Program-made: the position numbers and the translations under genes
Shown here: in pieces, positions 31,911 to 41,247 of the stretch
Layout of the letters: every line of letters starts with the position of its first letter
How positions within the stretch are numbered: position 1 is the stretch's first letter
From: Rhizobium sp.
GTDB lineage: Bacteria > Pseudomonadota > Alphaproteobacteria > Rhizobiales > Rhizobiaceae
Direction: 5' to 3'
DNA length: 44,511 nt
Assembly (NCBI GenBank): GCA_002796995.1
Contig: PEKW01000011.1
Coordinates: 1-44,511, forward strand
Notes under the pieces: generated by a model
Told to the model about the DNA's origin: nothing
Database searches by the model: none
Seen by the model: the letters and a program-made list of their open reading frames with translations, nothing else

Positions 31911-33716
31911 TTATCCGGCCAGGCTTTGCATATAGGCGCGCCAGCCGCGATGGACGGTGATGTCCTCGGCGCCGGCGAGGGCGACGGGTTCGACGAGAAA
32001 ACCCTTGGCCGAGGTGCCGTCCGAAAGCTCGATCGTGCCGATGCCGAGCGGCGCGGGGATGGCGGCGACGAAGCGGCCGAAGGCATCCGGCGTCAGTTGC
32101 CAGACCTCGACCTCGATCATCGCTCCATCGTCGCCTGAACTGCGGATCAGGCCCGGCTTCGGCGGCCTGGTGCCGGCGAGCGCATGCAGCCGGTAGGTCT
32201 CGGCAGTCCGTGCCGCGCGCGAAAACCGCGCATCGAGATCGCGAAGCTGGCTGTTGAGCGGCATGCCGGAGAGATGCGCGCCGACCACGACGAGATCGAT
32301 CAGATCCTCATCGGCAGCCATCATCGGGGTCGCGCGTTCCGGAAGCATCCAGTTCGTCGCGCCGAGCGTCAGCCCGCTGGCGCCATGCAAGTCGGCGGCG
32401 AGCGAGGCCGTCAGTCCGTCCTTGCCGAAGCCGGCGAGCAGCGTCACGCTGGCCGGCAATCCGTCGCTGCGCTTTCCGGTCGGCACGGCGATGCCGCACA
32501 TGTCGAGCAGGTTGACGGAATTGGTGTAGGTGCCGAGGCGCGAGTTTTCGCGGATCGGTTCGGCTTCCAGGTCCTCGACCGTGTAGTGGGTCGGGGCGGT
32601 CGGCACGCAAATCAGATCGACCGAAGCGATCACCGGGGCGAGCTTTCGCTTCAACGCCTGCAGGGCATAGAGACCGTTGAAGGCATCGGCTGCCGAGAGG
32701 TTCTTCGCCCCGCCATAGATCTTGCGCGTCACGGGATGGAAACTTGCCTCATGGGCGTCGAAGAAATCCCTGACCGCCGCATAGCGCTCCGCCACCCAGG
32801 CGCCCTCGTAGAGCAGGTTGGCGGTCGCGTAGAAATCGGCAAAGGGCAGTTCGACGAGCTTGTGGCCCATGCCGGCCAGTGTGGAGAGCGCCGCGTCATA
32901 GGACGCTTCCATGACGACATCGCCGAAGAACTGGCGGTCGGCCTTTGCCGGAACCCCGATCGTCAGCACGGGCGGGGCGGTACCGTATCCCTCGGCACCC
33001 ACTGAGCGGGAATAGGCATCGCTCTCGTCGGGTTTGGCTGCGACGGAAAAGACCCGCCAGGCGTCATCGACGGTCAGCGCGAAGATCGAGACGCAGTCGA
33101 GCGTGCGGCAGGCGGGAATGACGCCGGTCGTCGACAGAGCGCCGACGCTGGGTTTCAGCCCGACGATGTTGTTGAGCCCGGCCGGAATGCGGCCCGAACC
33201 GGCCGTATCGGTGCCGAGCGCGAAGCTGACGATGCCCTGGGCGGTCGCGACTGCCGAGCCGGAACTCGATCCGCCCGGCACCAGCCTCGGGTCGATGGCA
33301 TTGCGCGGTACCGGAAAAGGCGTGCGCACGCCAACAAGGCCGGTCGCGAACTGGTCGAGATTCGTCTTGCCGATCACCAGCGCGCCGGCCGCCTTCAACA
33401 GCCGCACGACCGTTGCGTCCTTGTCCGGCATGTAGGCATAGTCCGGGCAGGCGGCGGTGGTCGGCATGCCCGCAACGTCGATATTGTCCTTCACGGCGAA
33501 GGGAATGCCCCAGAGCGGCCTTGCGATCGGATCGAACGCGCCTAGCGCATCCGCCTCCGCCAGCAGCGAGGTCTTGTCGGCCAGATGCAGGAAAATGCCG
33601 GGGTCGTCGACGGCCTCGATCCGGGCGAAGACGCGGTCGATCATGGCCTCCACCGTCCAGCCCGTGCGGTAGGCCGCGTGCAGCGAGGCGATATCGAAAG
33701 CCTGGGCATCGGTCAT
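31911..33716 (-). CDS. atzF: Allophanate hydrolase (amidase signature family)
   Basis: A 601-residue enzyme of the AtzF/TrzF type. The N-terminal amidase domain has Lys76 (GIPFAVKDNID), the serine-rich PGGSSSGSAVA loop (148-156) and nucleophile Ser174 (TDTAGSGRIPAG), the Ser-cisSer-Lys triad. The C-terminal domain (about 460-601) is the small allophanate-specific part, ending in a FLVEPVALAGAEDITVHRGW segment. It turns allophanate into two ammonia and two CO2 without ATP. The ATG overlaps the cupin stop by one base. It is the last enzyme of the condensed-urea cluster and converges with the MogA-like gene. Confidence 0.92.
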   Translation of the reverse strand: MTDAQAFDIASLHAAYRTGWTVEAMIDRVFARIEAVDDPGIFLHLADKTSLLAEADALGAFDPIARPLWGIPFAVKDNIDVAGMPTTAACPDYAYMPDKDATVVRLLKAAGALVIGKTNLDQFATGLVGVRTPFPVPRNAIDPRLVPGGSSSGSAVATAQGIVSFALGTDTAGSGRIPAGLNNIVGLKPSVGALSTTGVIPACRTLDCVSIFALTVDDAWRVFSVAAKPDESDAYSRSVGAEGYGTAPPVLTIGVPAKADRQFFGDVVMEASYDAALSTLAGMGHKLVELPFADFYATANLLYEGAWVAERYAAVRDFFDAHEASFHPVTRKIYGGAKNLSAADAFNGLYALQALKRKLAPVIASVDLICVPTAPTHYTVEDLEAEPIRENSRLGTYTNSVNLLDMCGIAVPTGKRSDGLPASVTLLAGFGKDGLTASLAADLHGASGLTLGATNWMLPERATPMMAADEDLIDLVVVGAHLSGMPLNSQLRDLDARFSRAARTAETYRLHALAGTRPPKPGLIRSSGDDGAMIEVEVWQLTPDAFGRFVAAIPAPLGIGTIELSDGTSAKGFLVEPVALAGAEDITVHRGWRAYMQSLAG

Positions 33717-34066
33717 CACAAATCCCCCTCGAGTATGGTCACGGGCCGGTCCCATTGGATCAGCACGACGCAGCCGGTCTCGCTCCACACGGAGTGCTCG
33801 GTGCCGGCGGCGTTGACGACAAACGAGCCGGTGCCGTAGTCGCCAGCCTCGTCGGACTGGCTGCCGTCCAGGACGAAGATGGTCTCTAAGCCCTCATGCC
33901 GGTGAAGCGGCACGGAAGCCCCGGCATCGTATTTGAGAAGCGCGACGCCCGGCTGATCGTCGTCGAAGGGTCTGATCCAGTGGATCGTGACACCGTCACG
34001 AAAGGGTCTGAAGTCCAGCTCTTTCCAGCCGCCGGACGTCAGGTTTTCACGCATTGCATCAGGCAC
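33716..34066 (-). CDS. ChrR-like small cupin
   Basis: A 116-residue single cupin domain with a full metal site: His55, His57 and Glu61 ([10 protein letters not shown]) and His91 (AGTEHSVW). The [20 protein letters not shown] stretch is like the ChrR anti-sigma cupin group. It overlaps the end of the upstream isochorismatase-like gene by 8 bases and its TGA touches the allophanate hydrolase ATG, so it belongs to this pathway. A role in decarboxylation of an unstable carboxy-urea, or in binding an intermediate, is possible but unproven. Confidence 0.85.
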   Translation of the reverse strand: MPDAMRENLTSGGWKELDFRPFRDGVTIHWIRPFDDDQPGVALLKYDAGASVPLHRHEGLETIFVLDGSQSDEAGDYGTGSFVVNAAGTEHSVWSETGCVVLIQWDRPVTILEGDL

Positions 34067-34727
34067 AGGCTATTCCTTCCAGTAGATCGTCGAGATGGGC
34101 GGTCCAGCCGACGATCGCGCCCTGGGCGCGAATCATCTCGATGGCTGCGGCCTTGAATTGGGGAAAATAGCTCTCGGTCGCTTCCTCGACGAGCAGGCAT
34201 TCGTAACCGCGATCGTTTGCCTCACGCATGGTCGTCTGCACGCAGACCTCGGTGGTGACGCCGGCGAAGACGAGTTGGCTGATGCCGCGCTCCTTCAGGA
34301 TCGCGCCGAGCGGCGTGGCGTAGAAGGCGCCCTTGCCGGGTTTCTCAATGACGATCTCGCCGTCGGCCGGGGCCAGTTCGGCAAGGATCGCCGTGCCGGG
34401 CTCGCCGGCGATCAGGATCCGGCCCATGGGTCCTTCGTCGCCGATCCTGAGCGCAGGATTGCCACGGTTGCGCTTGGCGGGCGGCAGGTCGGTGAGGTCC
34501 GGCCGGTGGCACTCCATGGTGTGGATCACCGGCAGGCCCGCCTCGCGAAAGCCCTCGATCAGCCGCTTGACGTCGGGCACGATGTTGCTCACCCGGGCAA
34601 CGTCGTTGCCGAGGCTCGCACCGAAACCGCCGGCCTCGGCAAAATCGCGTTGCATGTCGATGACGATCAGCGCGACGGCATGTCGCCTCAAGGGAAAGGC
34701 AAAGGGTTGTGCGACGATGTCGGTCAT
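34059..34727 (-). CDS. trtA: Isochorismatase-like cysteine hydrolase, probable triuret hydrolase
   Basis: A 222-residue cysteine hydrolase with catalytic Asp24 (IVIDMQRDF), Lys129 ([10 protein letters not shown]) and Cys162 ([17 protein letters not shown]). It is clearly related to, but distinct from, the biuret hydrolase encoded two genes upstream. Published work defines TrtA, a narrow-specificity isochorismatase-like enzyme that hydrolyses triuret to carboxybiuret, found next to biuret and allophanate hydrolases. The gene order here matches that description. Without a reference alignment, N-carbamoyl-substrate hydrolases remain possible. The ATG overlaps the ABC ATPase stop by one base. Confidence 0.7.
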   Translation of the reverse strand: MTDIVAQPFAFPLRRHAVALIVIDMQRDFAEAGGFGASLGNDVARVSNIVPDVKRLIEGFREAGLPVIHTMECHRPDLTDLPPAKRNRGNPALRIGDEGPMGRILIAGEPGTAILAELAPADGEIVIEKPGKGAFYATPLGAILKERGISQLVFAGVTTEVCVQTTMREANDRGYECLLVEEATESYFPQFKAAAIEMIRAQGAIVGWTAHLDDLLEGIACA

Positions 34728-36274
34728 CAGTGATGCCCTGCCATATGGGCGCCGATGACGGAAATATCCGCCTCGCGCGCCGGTGTATCGTAGACCAGCT
34801 TGCCGTCCGACATCACCATGATGCGGTCGGACATTTCCATCAGTTCGTCGAGGTCTTCCGAGATCAGCAGGACGGCCGTGCCGGCATTGCGCGCCTTCAT
34901 GATGCGGGCACGGATTTCCGCCACGGCGGAGAAATCGAGGCCGAAGCAGGGATTGGCGACGATCAGCAGGTCGACCTCGCCTGTCAGTTCGCGGGCCAGC
35001 ACGGCGCGCTGCACATTGCCGCCGGAGAGCGATGCGATCGGCGAGGCGGGGGATGCGGTCTTGACCTTGAAGTCGGAAATCAGCGCAGCACCCCGCTTGC
35101 GCATGGATCTGCCGTCGAGCCAGGTGGCATTGCCGCCGGCCTTCTTCACGTCGAAGGTGCGGAAAGCAAGGTTTTCCGTCACCGTCATGCGCGGCGCGCA
35201 GGCATTGGCGAGCGGTTCCTCGGGGATGAAGCGCACATTGTTCTCCCGCGTCTCGACCCGCGTCGCGCCATAGCGTTTTCCCTTGATGATGACTTCGCCC
35301 GCCTCGGTCGGCCGCTGGCCGGCCAGCACCTCGGCGAGTTCCTTCTGCCCGTTGCCGGAAATGCCGGCAATGCCGACGATTTCACCGGCATGCACGACGA
35401 GATTGTCGATGTCGATCGTCTTTAGGCCAGTGCGGTCCGGCGCGCGGACATTCTCGATGGCGAGGATGGGAGCCGCATCGTTAGCGACCGGGAGGCGCGT
35501 GTCGAGTTCGGCCAGCTTGACGTCGCCGATCATCATCGCCGCCATTTCCTTCGTCGAAAGATCGGACACCTTGCCTCCGCCCATCAGCCTGCCGCGCCGG
35601 AGAACGGAGACTGCATCGGCGAACTTCGTCACCTCGTGGAACTTGTGGCTGATCATCAGCACGGTGAGTTCGCCGCGCTCCGTCATGGCGCGCACGAGGC
35701 CGAGCATGTCGTCAGCCTCTGCCGGCGTGAGCACCGATGTCGGTTCGTCGAGGACGAGGAAGCGGCGGCCGAGATAGAGCTGCTTGATGATTTCGAGCTT
35801 CTGCTTTTCGCCGGCCGCAAGCTCGCTGACGGGCCGGTTGAGCGGAATGTCGAAGGGCATGGTGTCCATGAAGGCGGACAGCCCCTGGCGCTCCTTCGCC
35901 CAGTTGATCACCGAGGGCACCTCGGTCCGGCTGATCACCAGGTTCTCCGCGCCGGTGAGCGATGGGACGAGGGTAAAGTGCTGGTAGACCATGCCGAGAC
36001 CGTGGGCGGCTGCATCGCGAGGCGAGGTGATTGCCACTTCCCGGTCGTCCACCTGCAATTGGCCGGATGTCTGGCGGTAGAAGCCCATGATGCATTTGAC
36101 CAGCGTCGACTTGCCGGCGCCGTTCTCGCCGAGAAGGGCATGGAACGAGCCCGGCGCGACCTTGATCGACACCTGGTCGAGCGCGGTGAAGGATCCGAAG
36201 CGCATGGTCATGTCCACCGTCTCGATGCCGACGGCGGGGATGGTCTTGTGTGGGGGGATATCGCCGATGATCAT
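34727..36274 (-). CDS. BMP-type ABC transporter ATP-binding protein, two ATPase domains
   Basis: A 515-residue double-cassette ATPase of the nucleoside/BmpA importer type. The first cassette has [10 protein letters not shown] and a signature region reading [20 protein letters not shown] with [14 protein letters not shown]. The second has the usual degenerate [10 protein letters not shown] and [17 protein letters not shown], with [14 protein letters not shown] replacing the standard Walker B. These changes are typical of the family. Its ATG overlaps the biuret hydrolase stop (ATGA), and its stop overlaps the TrtA-like start. It would power uptake of the condensed urea together with the two permeases and the binding protein. 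Confidence 0.92.
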   Translation of the reverse strand: MIIGDIPPHKTIPAVGIETVDMTMRFGSFTALDQVSIKVAPGSFHALLGENGAGKSTLVKCIMGFYRQTSGQLQVDDREVAITSPRDAAAHGLGMVYQHFTLVPSLTGAENLVISRTEVPSVINWAKERQGLSAFMDTMPFDIPLNRPVSELAAGEKQKLEIIKQLYLGRRFLVLDEPTSVLTPAEADDMLGLVRAMTERGELTVLMISHKFHEVTKFADAVSVLRRGRLMGGGKVSDLSTKEMAAMMIGDVKLAELDTRLPVANDAAPILAIENVRAPDRTGLKTIDIDNLVVHAGEIVGIAGISGNGQKELAEVLAGQRPTEAGEVIIKGKRYGATRVETRENNVRFIPEEPLANACAPRMTVTENLAFRTFDVKKAGGNATWLDGRSMRKRGAALISDFKVKTASPASPIASLSGGNVQRAVLARELTGEVDLLIVANPCFGLDFSAVAEIRARIMKARNAGTAVLLISEDLDELMEMSDRIMVMSDGKLVYDTPAREADISVIGAHMAGHH

Positions 36275-36987
36275 GGCAATTGCCTCACAAGCGTTCCGGA
36301 GTTGGAGACGGAGCCGAATACGCCGCCCTGCATCTTGACCATCTTGATCGCCGCGAGGTGATTGCCGTAGTCGGTCGCGCCGCAGCAGTCCTCGAGCAGC
36401 AGGCATTCGAAACCGCGATCGTTGGCCTCGCGCATGGTGGTGGACACGCAGACATCGGTGGTGATGCCGGTCAGGATGATATTCTCGATGCGCTTCTGGT
36501 TGAGGATCAGTTCGAGATCGGTGGCGCAGAACGAGCCCTTGCCCGGCTTGTCGATGATGACCTCGCCGTCGATCGGATAGAGTTCCTCGATGATGTCCCA
36601 GCCGGGCTCGCCACGCACGAGGATGCGGCCGCAGGGGCCCGCATCGCCGATGCCGGCATTTATGCGCTGGGAACGCCAGCGCTTGTTGGCCGGCAGGTCG
36701 GCTAGGTCCGGCCGGTGGCCCTCTCGCGTGTGGATGATGTGGTAGCCCTTGGCCCGCATGGCGGCCAGCACACGCTTGATCGGCTCGATCGGCGCCCGCA
36801 CCAGCGCGAGGTCGTAGCCCATGTGATCGACATAACCGCCGGGACCGCAGAAATCCGTCTGCATGTCGATGATGATGAGGGCCGTATTGTCCGGCTGGAG
36901 CTTGCCGTTATAGGGCCAGTTGTAGGGGTCGGCGTCGATGTAGCTGAGGTCGGACGCGGTCGGAGTGATGGAGGCGAGGCTGTTCAC
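36271..36987 (-). CDS. biuH: Biuret hydrolase (isochorismatase-like cysteine hydrolase)
   Basis: A 238-residue enzyme. The GTG at 36987 is chosen because AGGAG lies 7 bases upstream. Catalytic residues are Asp41 ([12 protein letters not shown]), Lys147 ([11 protein letters not shown]) and Cys180 ([17 protein letters not shown]). Their spacing equals that of the Rhizobium leguminosarum biuret hydrolase triad as I recall it, shifted by five. The flanking [13 protein letters not shown] and [17 protein letters not shown] stretches also match that enzyme. It hydrolyses biuret to allophanate and ammonia. It lies between permease and ATPase genes of the importer, so transport and hydrolysis are made together. 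Confidence 0.9.
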   Translation of the reverse strand: MNSLASITPTASDLSYIDADPYNWPYNGKLQPDNTALIIIDMQTDFCGPGGYVDHMGYDLALVRAPIEPIKRVLAAMRAKGYHIIHTREGHRPDLADLPANKRWRSQRINAGIGDAGPCGRILVRGEPGWDIIEELYPIDGEVIIDKPGKGSFCATDLELILNQKRIENIILTGITTDVCVSTTMREANDRGFECLLLEDCCGATDYGNHLAAIKMVKMQGGVFGSVSNSGTLVRQLP

Positions 36988-36997
36988 GTCGATGCTC

Positions 36998-37927
36998 CTA
37001 TTTGACGAGGGAGAGGGCGCCGGGCATGCCGGCAAGCGGGTGGGTCGGGGAGGAGGTGGCGATCATGATGATCAGCGTCATCACGTAGGGCGCGGCGTAG
37101 AAGAGATAGTAGCCCTGGCTGACACCGACCGACTGCAGGGCAGGGCCGAGCGCGCCGGCGCCGCCGAACAGGAGCGAGGCGAGGAAGCAGCCGATCGGAT
37201 TCCAGCGGGCGAAGATGACCAGCGCCACGGCCATCAGGCCTTGCCCTGAGGAAATGCCTTCGTTCCACGAGCCGGGATAGAAAAGCGACAGATAGGCGCC
37301 GCCGATGGCGGCCAGCGCGCCGCCGGCGGCGGTGGCGACGAGGCGGATCGTGTCGGGGTTGAGCCCCATGGCACGCGCCGCATCCGAGCTGTCGCCGACC
37401 ACCCGGAGGATCAGGCCGGGGCGGGTGTTCTTCAGCGCCCACCAGAGGAAGACGGCAAGCGCTGCGCCGATCAGGAAGAGCACGTTGATGTTCAGCGCTG
37501 ACTGCACCTGCGGCAGGCTCGACCAGTTGCCAAGCGCAATGGAGGGCAGCTTGGGTGCCGAGGGCTGGATGAAGGGCTTGCCGAGGAAGAAGGCGAGGCC
37601 CAGGCCGAACTGCATCATGGCGATGCCGATGGCAATGTCGTTGACCTTCGGAAACTTGCAGATGAAGCCGTGGATGAGGCCGAAAACGGCGCCGGTCGCC
37701 ATGGCCGCAAGGACACCGAGCCATGGCGAACCGGTCATGACGGCGACCGCATAGGCGCTCATCGCACCGAAGACCAGCGTGCCCTCGAGGCCGAGATTGA
37801 TGCGGCCCGAACGCTCGGTGATGGTCTCGCCGAGGCTGACGAAGATGAACGGGGTGGAGACGCGGATCGCGCCGGCGAGGACCGCGAGGGGCACGCCCCA
37901 GAAGCCCAAAGCTGTGTCGTCCATCAT
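36998..37927 (-). CDS. BMP-type ABC transporter permease (second)
   Basis: A 309-residue membrane protein of the BPD_transp_2 type with about 8-10 helices. The [19 protein letters not shown] segment near 42-60 is typical of nucleoside-type permeases. The start [11 protein letters not shown] overlaps the preceding permease stop (ATGA); an upstream in-frame ATG is possible but less well placed. The stop codon overlaps the ribosome site of the biuret hydrolase gene. It pairs with the longer permease. Confidence 0.92.
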   Translation of the reverse strand: MMDDTALGFWGVPLAVLAGAIRVSTPFIFVSLGETITERSGRINLGLEGTLVFGAMSAYAVAVMTGSPWLGVLAAMATGAVFGLIHGFICKFPKVNDIAIGIAMMQFGLGLAFFLGKPFIQPSAPKLPSIALGNWSSLPQVQSALNINVLFLIGAALAVFLWWALKNTRPGLILRVVGDSSDAARAMGLNPDTIRLVATAAGGALAAIGGAYLSLFYPGSWNEGISSGQGLMAVALVIFARWNPIGCFLASLLFGGAGALGPALQSVGVSQGYYLFYAAPYVMTLIIMIATSSPTHPLAGMPGALSLVK

Positions 37928-39054
37928 GCGCTCCTTTTCCACAGATCGGGGTTGAAGGCCTTGAAGCGGCCGTAGAGCGTTTCGCAGAACAGGATGACGA
38001 CGAAGAGCGTGCCCTGAAGCACGAGAACCGTCGCATCCGGCAGGCCCATGCGCCGCTGGATCAGCCCGCCCGAGGCATCAATCCCGCCGAGCAGGATGGC
38101 GACCGGAATGATCGCCAGCGGATTGTGGCGGGCGAGGAATGCGACGAGGATGCCGGCATAGCCATAGCCGGCGATCAGCGCGCCGTTGGCGCTGCCCTGC
38201 ACCGCGGCGACCTCGATCGTGCCGGCAAGCCCGGCAAAGGCGCCGGCGAGTGCCGTCAGCCCGACCACCAGCCGGCCGACCGGCAGGCCCTGGATCTGGG
38301 CGGCGCGGACATTGCCGCCGGCCACCCGGGCGGCAAAGCCGAAGCTCGTCCGCTCGATCAGGATCCACGAGCCGATGCAGGCCAAAACGCCGATCACCAG
38401 ACCCCAATGCACGTCCATGCCGGGGATCTTGCCGAGCATGAATTCCGGCGGAAGCTGTGCCGTCGAGGGCTTATTGAGGCTCGCCGGGTCGCGCAGCGGG
38501 CCTTCGATCAGGTGGTTCATCAGGGCGATGGCGATGTAGGAGAGCAGCAGCGAGGCGATGGTCTCGTTGACGCCGCGATAGTGGCGCAGGAAACCTGTGA
38601 GCCCGATCCAGATGCCGCCGACCACCATGCCGGCAAGGGCCATCAGCAACCACGCGAGGAGCGGCGGCGCGGCTCCGATCAGCGGAACGGCGATTGCGGC
38701 GCCTGCCAGGCCGCCGAGCACGACCGCCCCTTCCGCGCCGATGACGACGAGGCCGAGACGGGCGGGGAGCGCGACGCAAAGGGCCGTCAGCAGGAGCGGC
38801 GCTGCCCGGCTCAGCGAGTTCTGAATGGAGAACCAGCTGCCGAAGCCGCCGGCATACATCAGCTGGAAAAGCTGCATCGGGGACTTGCCGATCGCCGCGA
38901 TGAACACGGAAAACAGCGCCAGTCCGACGACGACGGCGAAAAGCGCGATCGCCACCGGCTCGGTCCTGCGCGCCAGCCCTTCGAGGAGGGGCCGGAAGTT
39001 TTTGGCCCGCCCGGTGAGCGGCGGCAGTGTTGGCATGTTGGCTTCGATGGTCAT
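37924..39054 (-). CDS. BMP-type ABC transporter permease (first)
   Basis: A 376-residue permease with an N-terminal cytoplasmic stretch and about 10 membrane helices. The GLVVIGAEGAVVLGGLAGAA region and RVAGGNVRAAQIQGLPVGRLVVG loop mark it as the larger permease of BmpA/nucleoside-type importers. The gene starts 21 bases after the binding-protein stop and overlaps the second permease. The partner ATPase has degenerate motifs of the same family, so the transporter set is complete. Confidence 0.92.
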   Translation of the reverse strand: MTIEANMPTLPPLTGRAKNFRPLLEGLARRTEPVAIALFAVVVGLALFSVFIAAIGKSPMQLFQLMYAGGFGSWFSIQNSLSRAAPLLLTALCVALPARLGLVVIGAEGAVVLGGLAGAAIAVPLIGAAPPLLAWLLMALAGMVVGGIWIGLTGFLRHYRGVNETIASLLLSYIAIALMNHLIEGPLRDPASLNKPSTAQLPPEFMLGKIPGMDVHWGLVIGVLACIGSWILIERTSFGFAARVAGGNVRAAQIQGLPVGRLVVGLTALAGAFAGLAGTIEVAAVQGSANGALIAGYGYAGILVAFLARHNPLAIIPVAILLGGIDASGGLIQRRMGLPDATVLVLQGTLFVVILFCETLYGRFKAFNPDLWKRSA

Positions 39055-39075
39055 GACACCGCCGCTCCGTTCAGG

Positions 39076-40206
39076 TTACGAGGTCGAGCCGACGACGCCT
39101 TCGACGAGATAGTCCATGCTTTCGAGTTCGATCGCATCCTCGGGGAAGGACTTGCCCTCGGCGACGACGACATTGCCCTTGTTGTCCTTGATGCCGCCCT
39201 TGAACACCGAGAAGCCGCCGGCCATGATTTCGCCGAGCGTCGTGTCGAACCGCTTGCGGCCGGCTTCGGGAATGGCCGGGCCGAGCGGGCTCATCTTGAC
39301 GAAACCGTCCTTCAGTCCGCCGCGCACGAAATTGCCGAGCTTTTCGCCGGCCTGGGCTTTCTTCACGAAGTCGCTGTAGACATTGCCCCAGGCCCATTCG
39401 GCGCCCGTCAAGTATTTCTCCGGTGCGAGCGGGCTCTGGTTGGCGTGATAGCCGCAGACGAAGGCGCCGCGGCCAGCGGCCGTCTCGACCACGACCTTCG
39501 GGCTGTCGACATGGCAGGTGATGACATCGGCGCCCTGGTCGACAAGGGCGTTCGTCGCTTCGGCTTCCTTGACGGCGAGCGACCATTCGCCGGTGAAGAT
39601 CACCTGGCAGGTGATGGCTGGGTCGACGGAACGGGCGCCGAGCAGGAAGGAGTTGATGTTCTGCAGCACCTGCGGAATGGGCTTGGCGGCGACGAAGCCG
39701 ATCTTCTTGCTCTTGGTGGCGTGGCCGGCGGCGATGCCGTTCAGGTACTGGCCCTGGCCAATGTAGCCGAAATAGGAACCGGTATTGCCCGGGTGGACGC
39801 CTTCCTTCCACATGCCGCCGCAATGGCGGAACTGCACGTCGGGGTACTTCTTCGCCATCTCCAGCATGTGGGGGTCGAAATAGCCGAACGAGGTCGGGAA
39901 GATCAGCGAGGCGCCGTCGAGGTTGATCATCGATTCCATGGTCTTCTGGACGTCGACGGTCTCGGGCACGTTCTCTTCCTCGATCACGGTCACGCCCGGC
40001 ATGGCCTTGATGACGGCTGCGCCTTCGGCATGGGCCTGGTTGTAGCCGTAGTCGTCCTTCGGGCCGACATAGATGAAGCCGACGGTAAGCGCCGCTTGTG
40101 CGGCGGCGGTCGAGCCGAGGAGACCGGGCGCAAAACCGGCCAGGGCGACGCCCGTGGCGGAGGATTTCAGAAAACTGCGGCGGTTCATGCGAAGGAGTTT
40201 GGTCAT
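39076..40206 (-). CDS. BMP-family periplasmic binding protein, Tat-type signal
   Basis: A 376-residue binding protein of the BmpA/Med family. The start MTKLLRMNRRSFLKSSATG carries a twin-arginine RRSFLK motif, then a hydrophobic segment ending near AAAQA, so it is probably exported folded by Tat. The mature part begins LTVGFIYVGPKDDYGYNQAHAEGA, a BmpA-type ligand site. The ATG follows AGGAG. BmpA-type proteins bind nucleosides, purines or related small nitrogen compounds; biuret or triuret is inferred from the enzymes in this operon. It is the first gene of the operon, divergent from a GntR gene. Confidence 0.92.
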   Translation of the reverse strand: MTKLLRMNRRSFLKSSATGVALAGFAPGLLGSTAAAQAALTVGFIYVGPKDDYGYNQAHAEGAAVIKAMPGVTVIEEENVPETVDVQKTMESMINLDGASLIFPTSFGYFDPHMLEMAKKYPDVQFRHCGGMWKEGVHPGNTGSYFGYIGQGQYLNGIAAGHATKSKKIGFVAAKPIPQVLQNINSFLLGARSVDPAITCQVIFTGEWSLAVKEAEATNALVDQGADVITCHVDSPKVVVETAAGRGAFVCGYHANQSPLAPEKYLTGAEWAWGNVYSDFVKKAQAGEKLGNFVRGGLKDGFVKMSPLGPAIPEAGRKRFDTTLGEIMAGGFSVFKGGIKDNKGNVVVAEGKSFPEDAIELESMDYLVEGVVGSTS

Positions 40207-40516
40207 GGGAATGCTCCTTGTGGCGGCAAAGGCCTGGTTCAAATGATCACAAGGAAAGTGTATGCAATCACCGTGCCAGAAATTATGCTATTGAAACGTA
40301 TAGATAAAATTCCGGAACAAGTGTCAGTACGCGCAAAGTGTATGCAGTTTTATGGAGGATATGGTCAATAAATCATCAGTGTCATAAAAATATGCTCGAT
40401 ACTGAGATGACTCTGGCGAATTGGCGTCCATTGAGAGCTCCGGCGAGCCTAAGGAAGCCGAAAAGATAAGTAAATCCAGTGTTTCTCGTGCCTTGTTTGA
40501 CTTGCCGGGCATTGCC
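40207..40516. promoter_or_regulatory. Divergent promoter region with repeated TGTATGCA motifs
   Basis: This 310-base AT-rich gap separates the BMP operon from the GntR regulator gene. AAAGTGTATGCA occurs at 40255-40266 and again at 40335-40346, exactly 80 bases apart, so both copies lie on the same face of the helix. TGTATGCA recurs at 40524-40531, just inside the proposed GntR start. These are candidate operators for the divergent FCD regulator. No gene is seen in the gap. Confidence 0.55.
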
Positions 40517-41236
40517 ATGCATCTGTATGCAGACGAGAAGAAGATCGAGTCGCGCGTGAACACACCGAAGAAGAGAGAGATCGTCCGCACCGGCACCACC
40601 GTCGAGCAGATGGTGCGCGCCATCGCCGACATGATCGTGACCGGGCAGATGAAGCCGGGCGACAAGCTGGACGAAATCTCTCTGGCGGGGCGTTTCGAGG
40701 TGTCGCGGACACCGGTGCGGGAGGCTCTTCGCGAGCTTTGCGCCATGGGGCTCGTCGACCGGCAGCCGAACCGTAGCGCGGAAGTCACCAATGTGACCGG
40801 CCACTACCTCTCCTCCATGTTCGAGGCCATGGCGGAACTCGAAGGCATCTGTGCGCGGCTTGCCGCAGCACGCATGACGGTCGACGAACGCCATGCGCTC
40901 GAGACCATGCACCGGGCCTCCATGCGTCTCGTTCATTCAGGCAATGAAGAAGCCTATGCGGCACACAATACGGAATTCCACACGCTGCTGTATCGCGGCG
41001 CCCACAATGATCACATCTATGATCTCGTGACCCAGACCCGGGCCAGGCTTGCCCCGTTCCGCCGCGCGCAGTTTCGCCTGCCGGGGCGGCTTGGCCGGTC
41101 CTTTGAGGAGCACCAGGCGATCGTCGCGGCGATCCTCAAGGGCGATGCAGTGACCGCCGGCAAGGCGGCTTATTCCCACGTTTCCATCGTGCGGGACGCC
41201 AGCACGGTCTTTGCCTCCGAGGCAAAGGCCGTGTGA
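40517..41236 (+). CDS. FCD-type GntR transcriptional regulator
   Basis: A winged-helix regulator: VEQMVRAIADMIVTGQMKPGDKLDEISLAGRF with the recognition part EVSRTPVREALRELCAMGLVDRQ, and an all-helical FCD ligand domain behind it. The start is uncertain. The ATG at 40517 gives 239 residues; a TTG at 40421 would add 32 and a GTG at 40556 would remove 13, and none has a strong ribosome site. It diverges from the condensed-urea uptake operon and probably controls it. Its end lies 12 bases from the convergent peptidase gene. Confidence 0.88.
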   Translation: MHLYADEKKIESRVNTPKKREIVRTGTTVEQMVRAIADMIVTGQMKPGDKLDEISLAGRFEVSRTPVREALRELCAMGLVDRQPNRSAEVTNVTGHYLSSMFEAMAELEGICARLAAARMTVDERHALETMHRASMRLVHSGNEEAYAAHNTEFHTLLYRGAHNDHIYDLVTQTRARLAPFRRAQFRLPGRLGRSFEEHQAIVAAILKGDAVTAGKAAYSHVSIVRDASTVFASEAKAV

Positions 41237-41247
41237 GCGGGATGCAC

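Noticed and set aside
36271..36987. Biuret hydrolase start further upstream (37035)
   Set aside because: That start would lie inside the preceding permease gene with no ribosome site; the GTG with AGGAG 7 bases before it restores the length and triad spacing of known biuret hydrolases.
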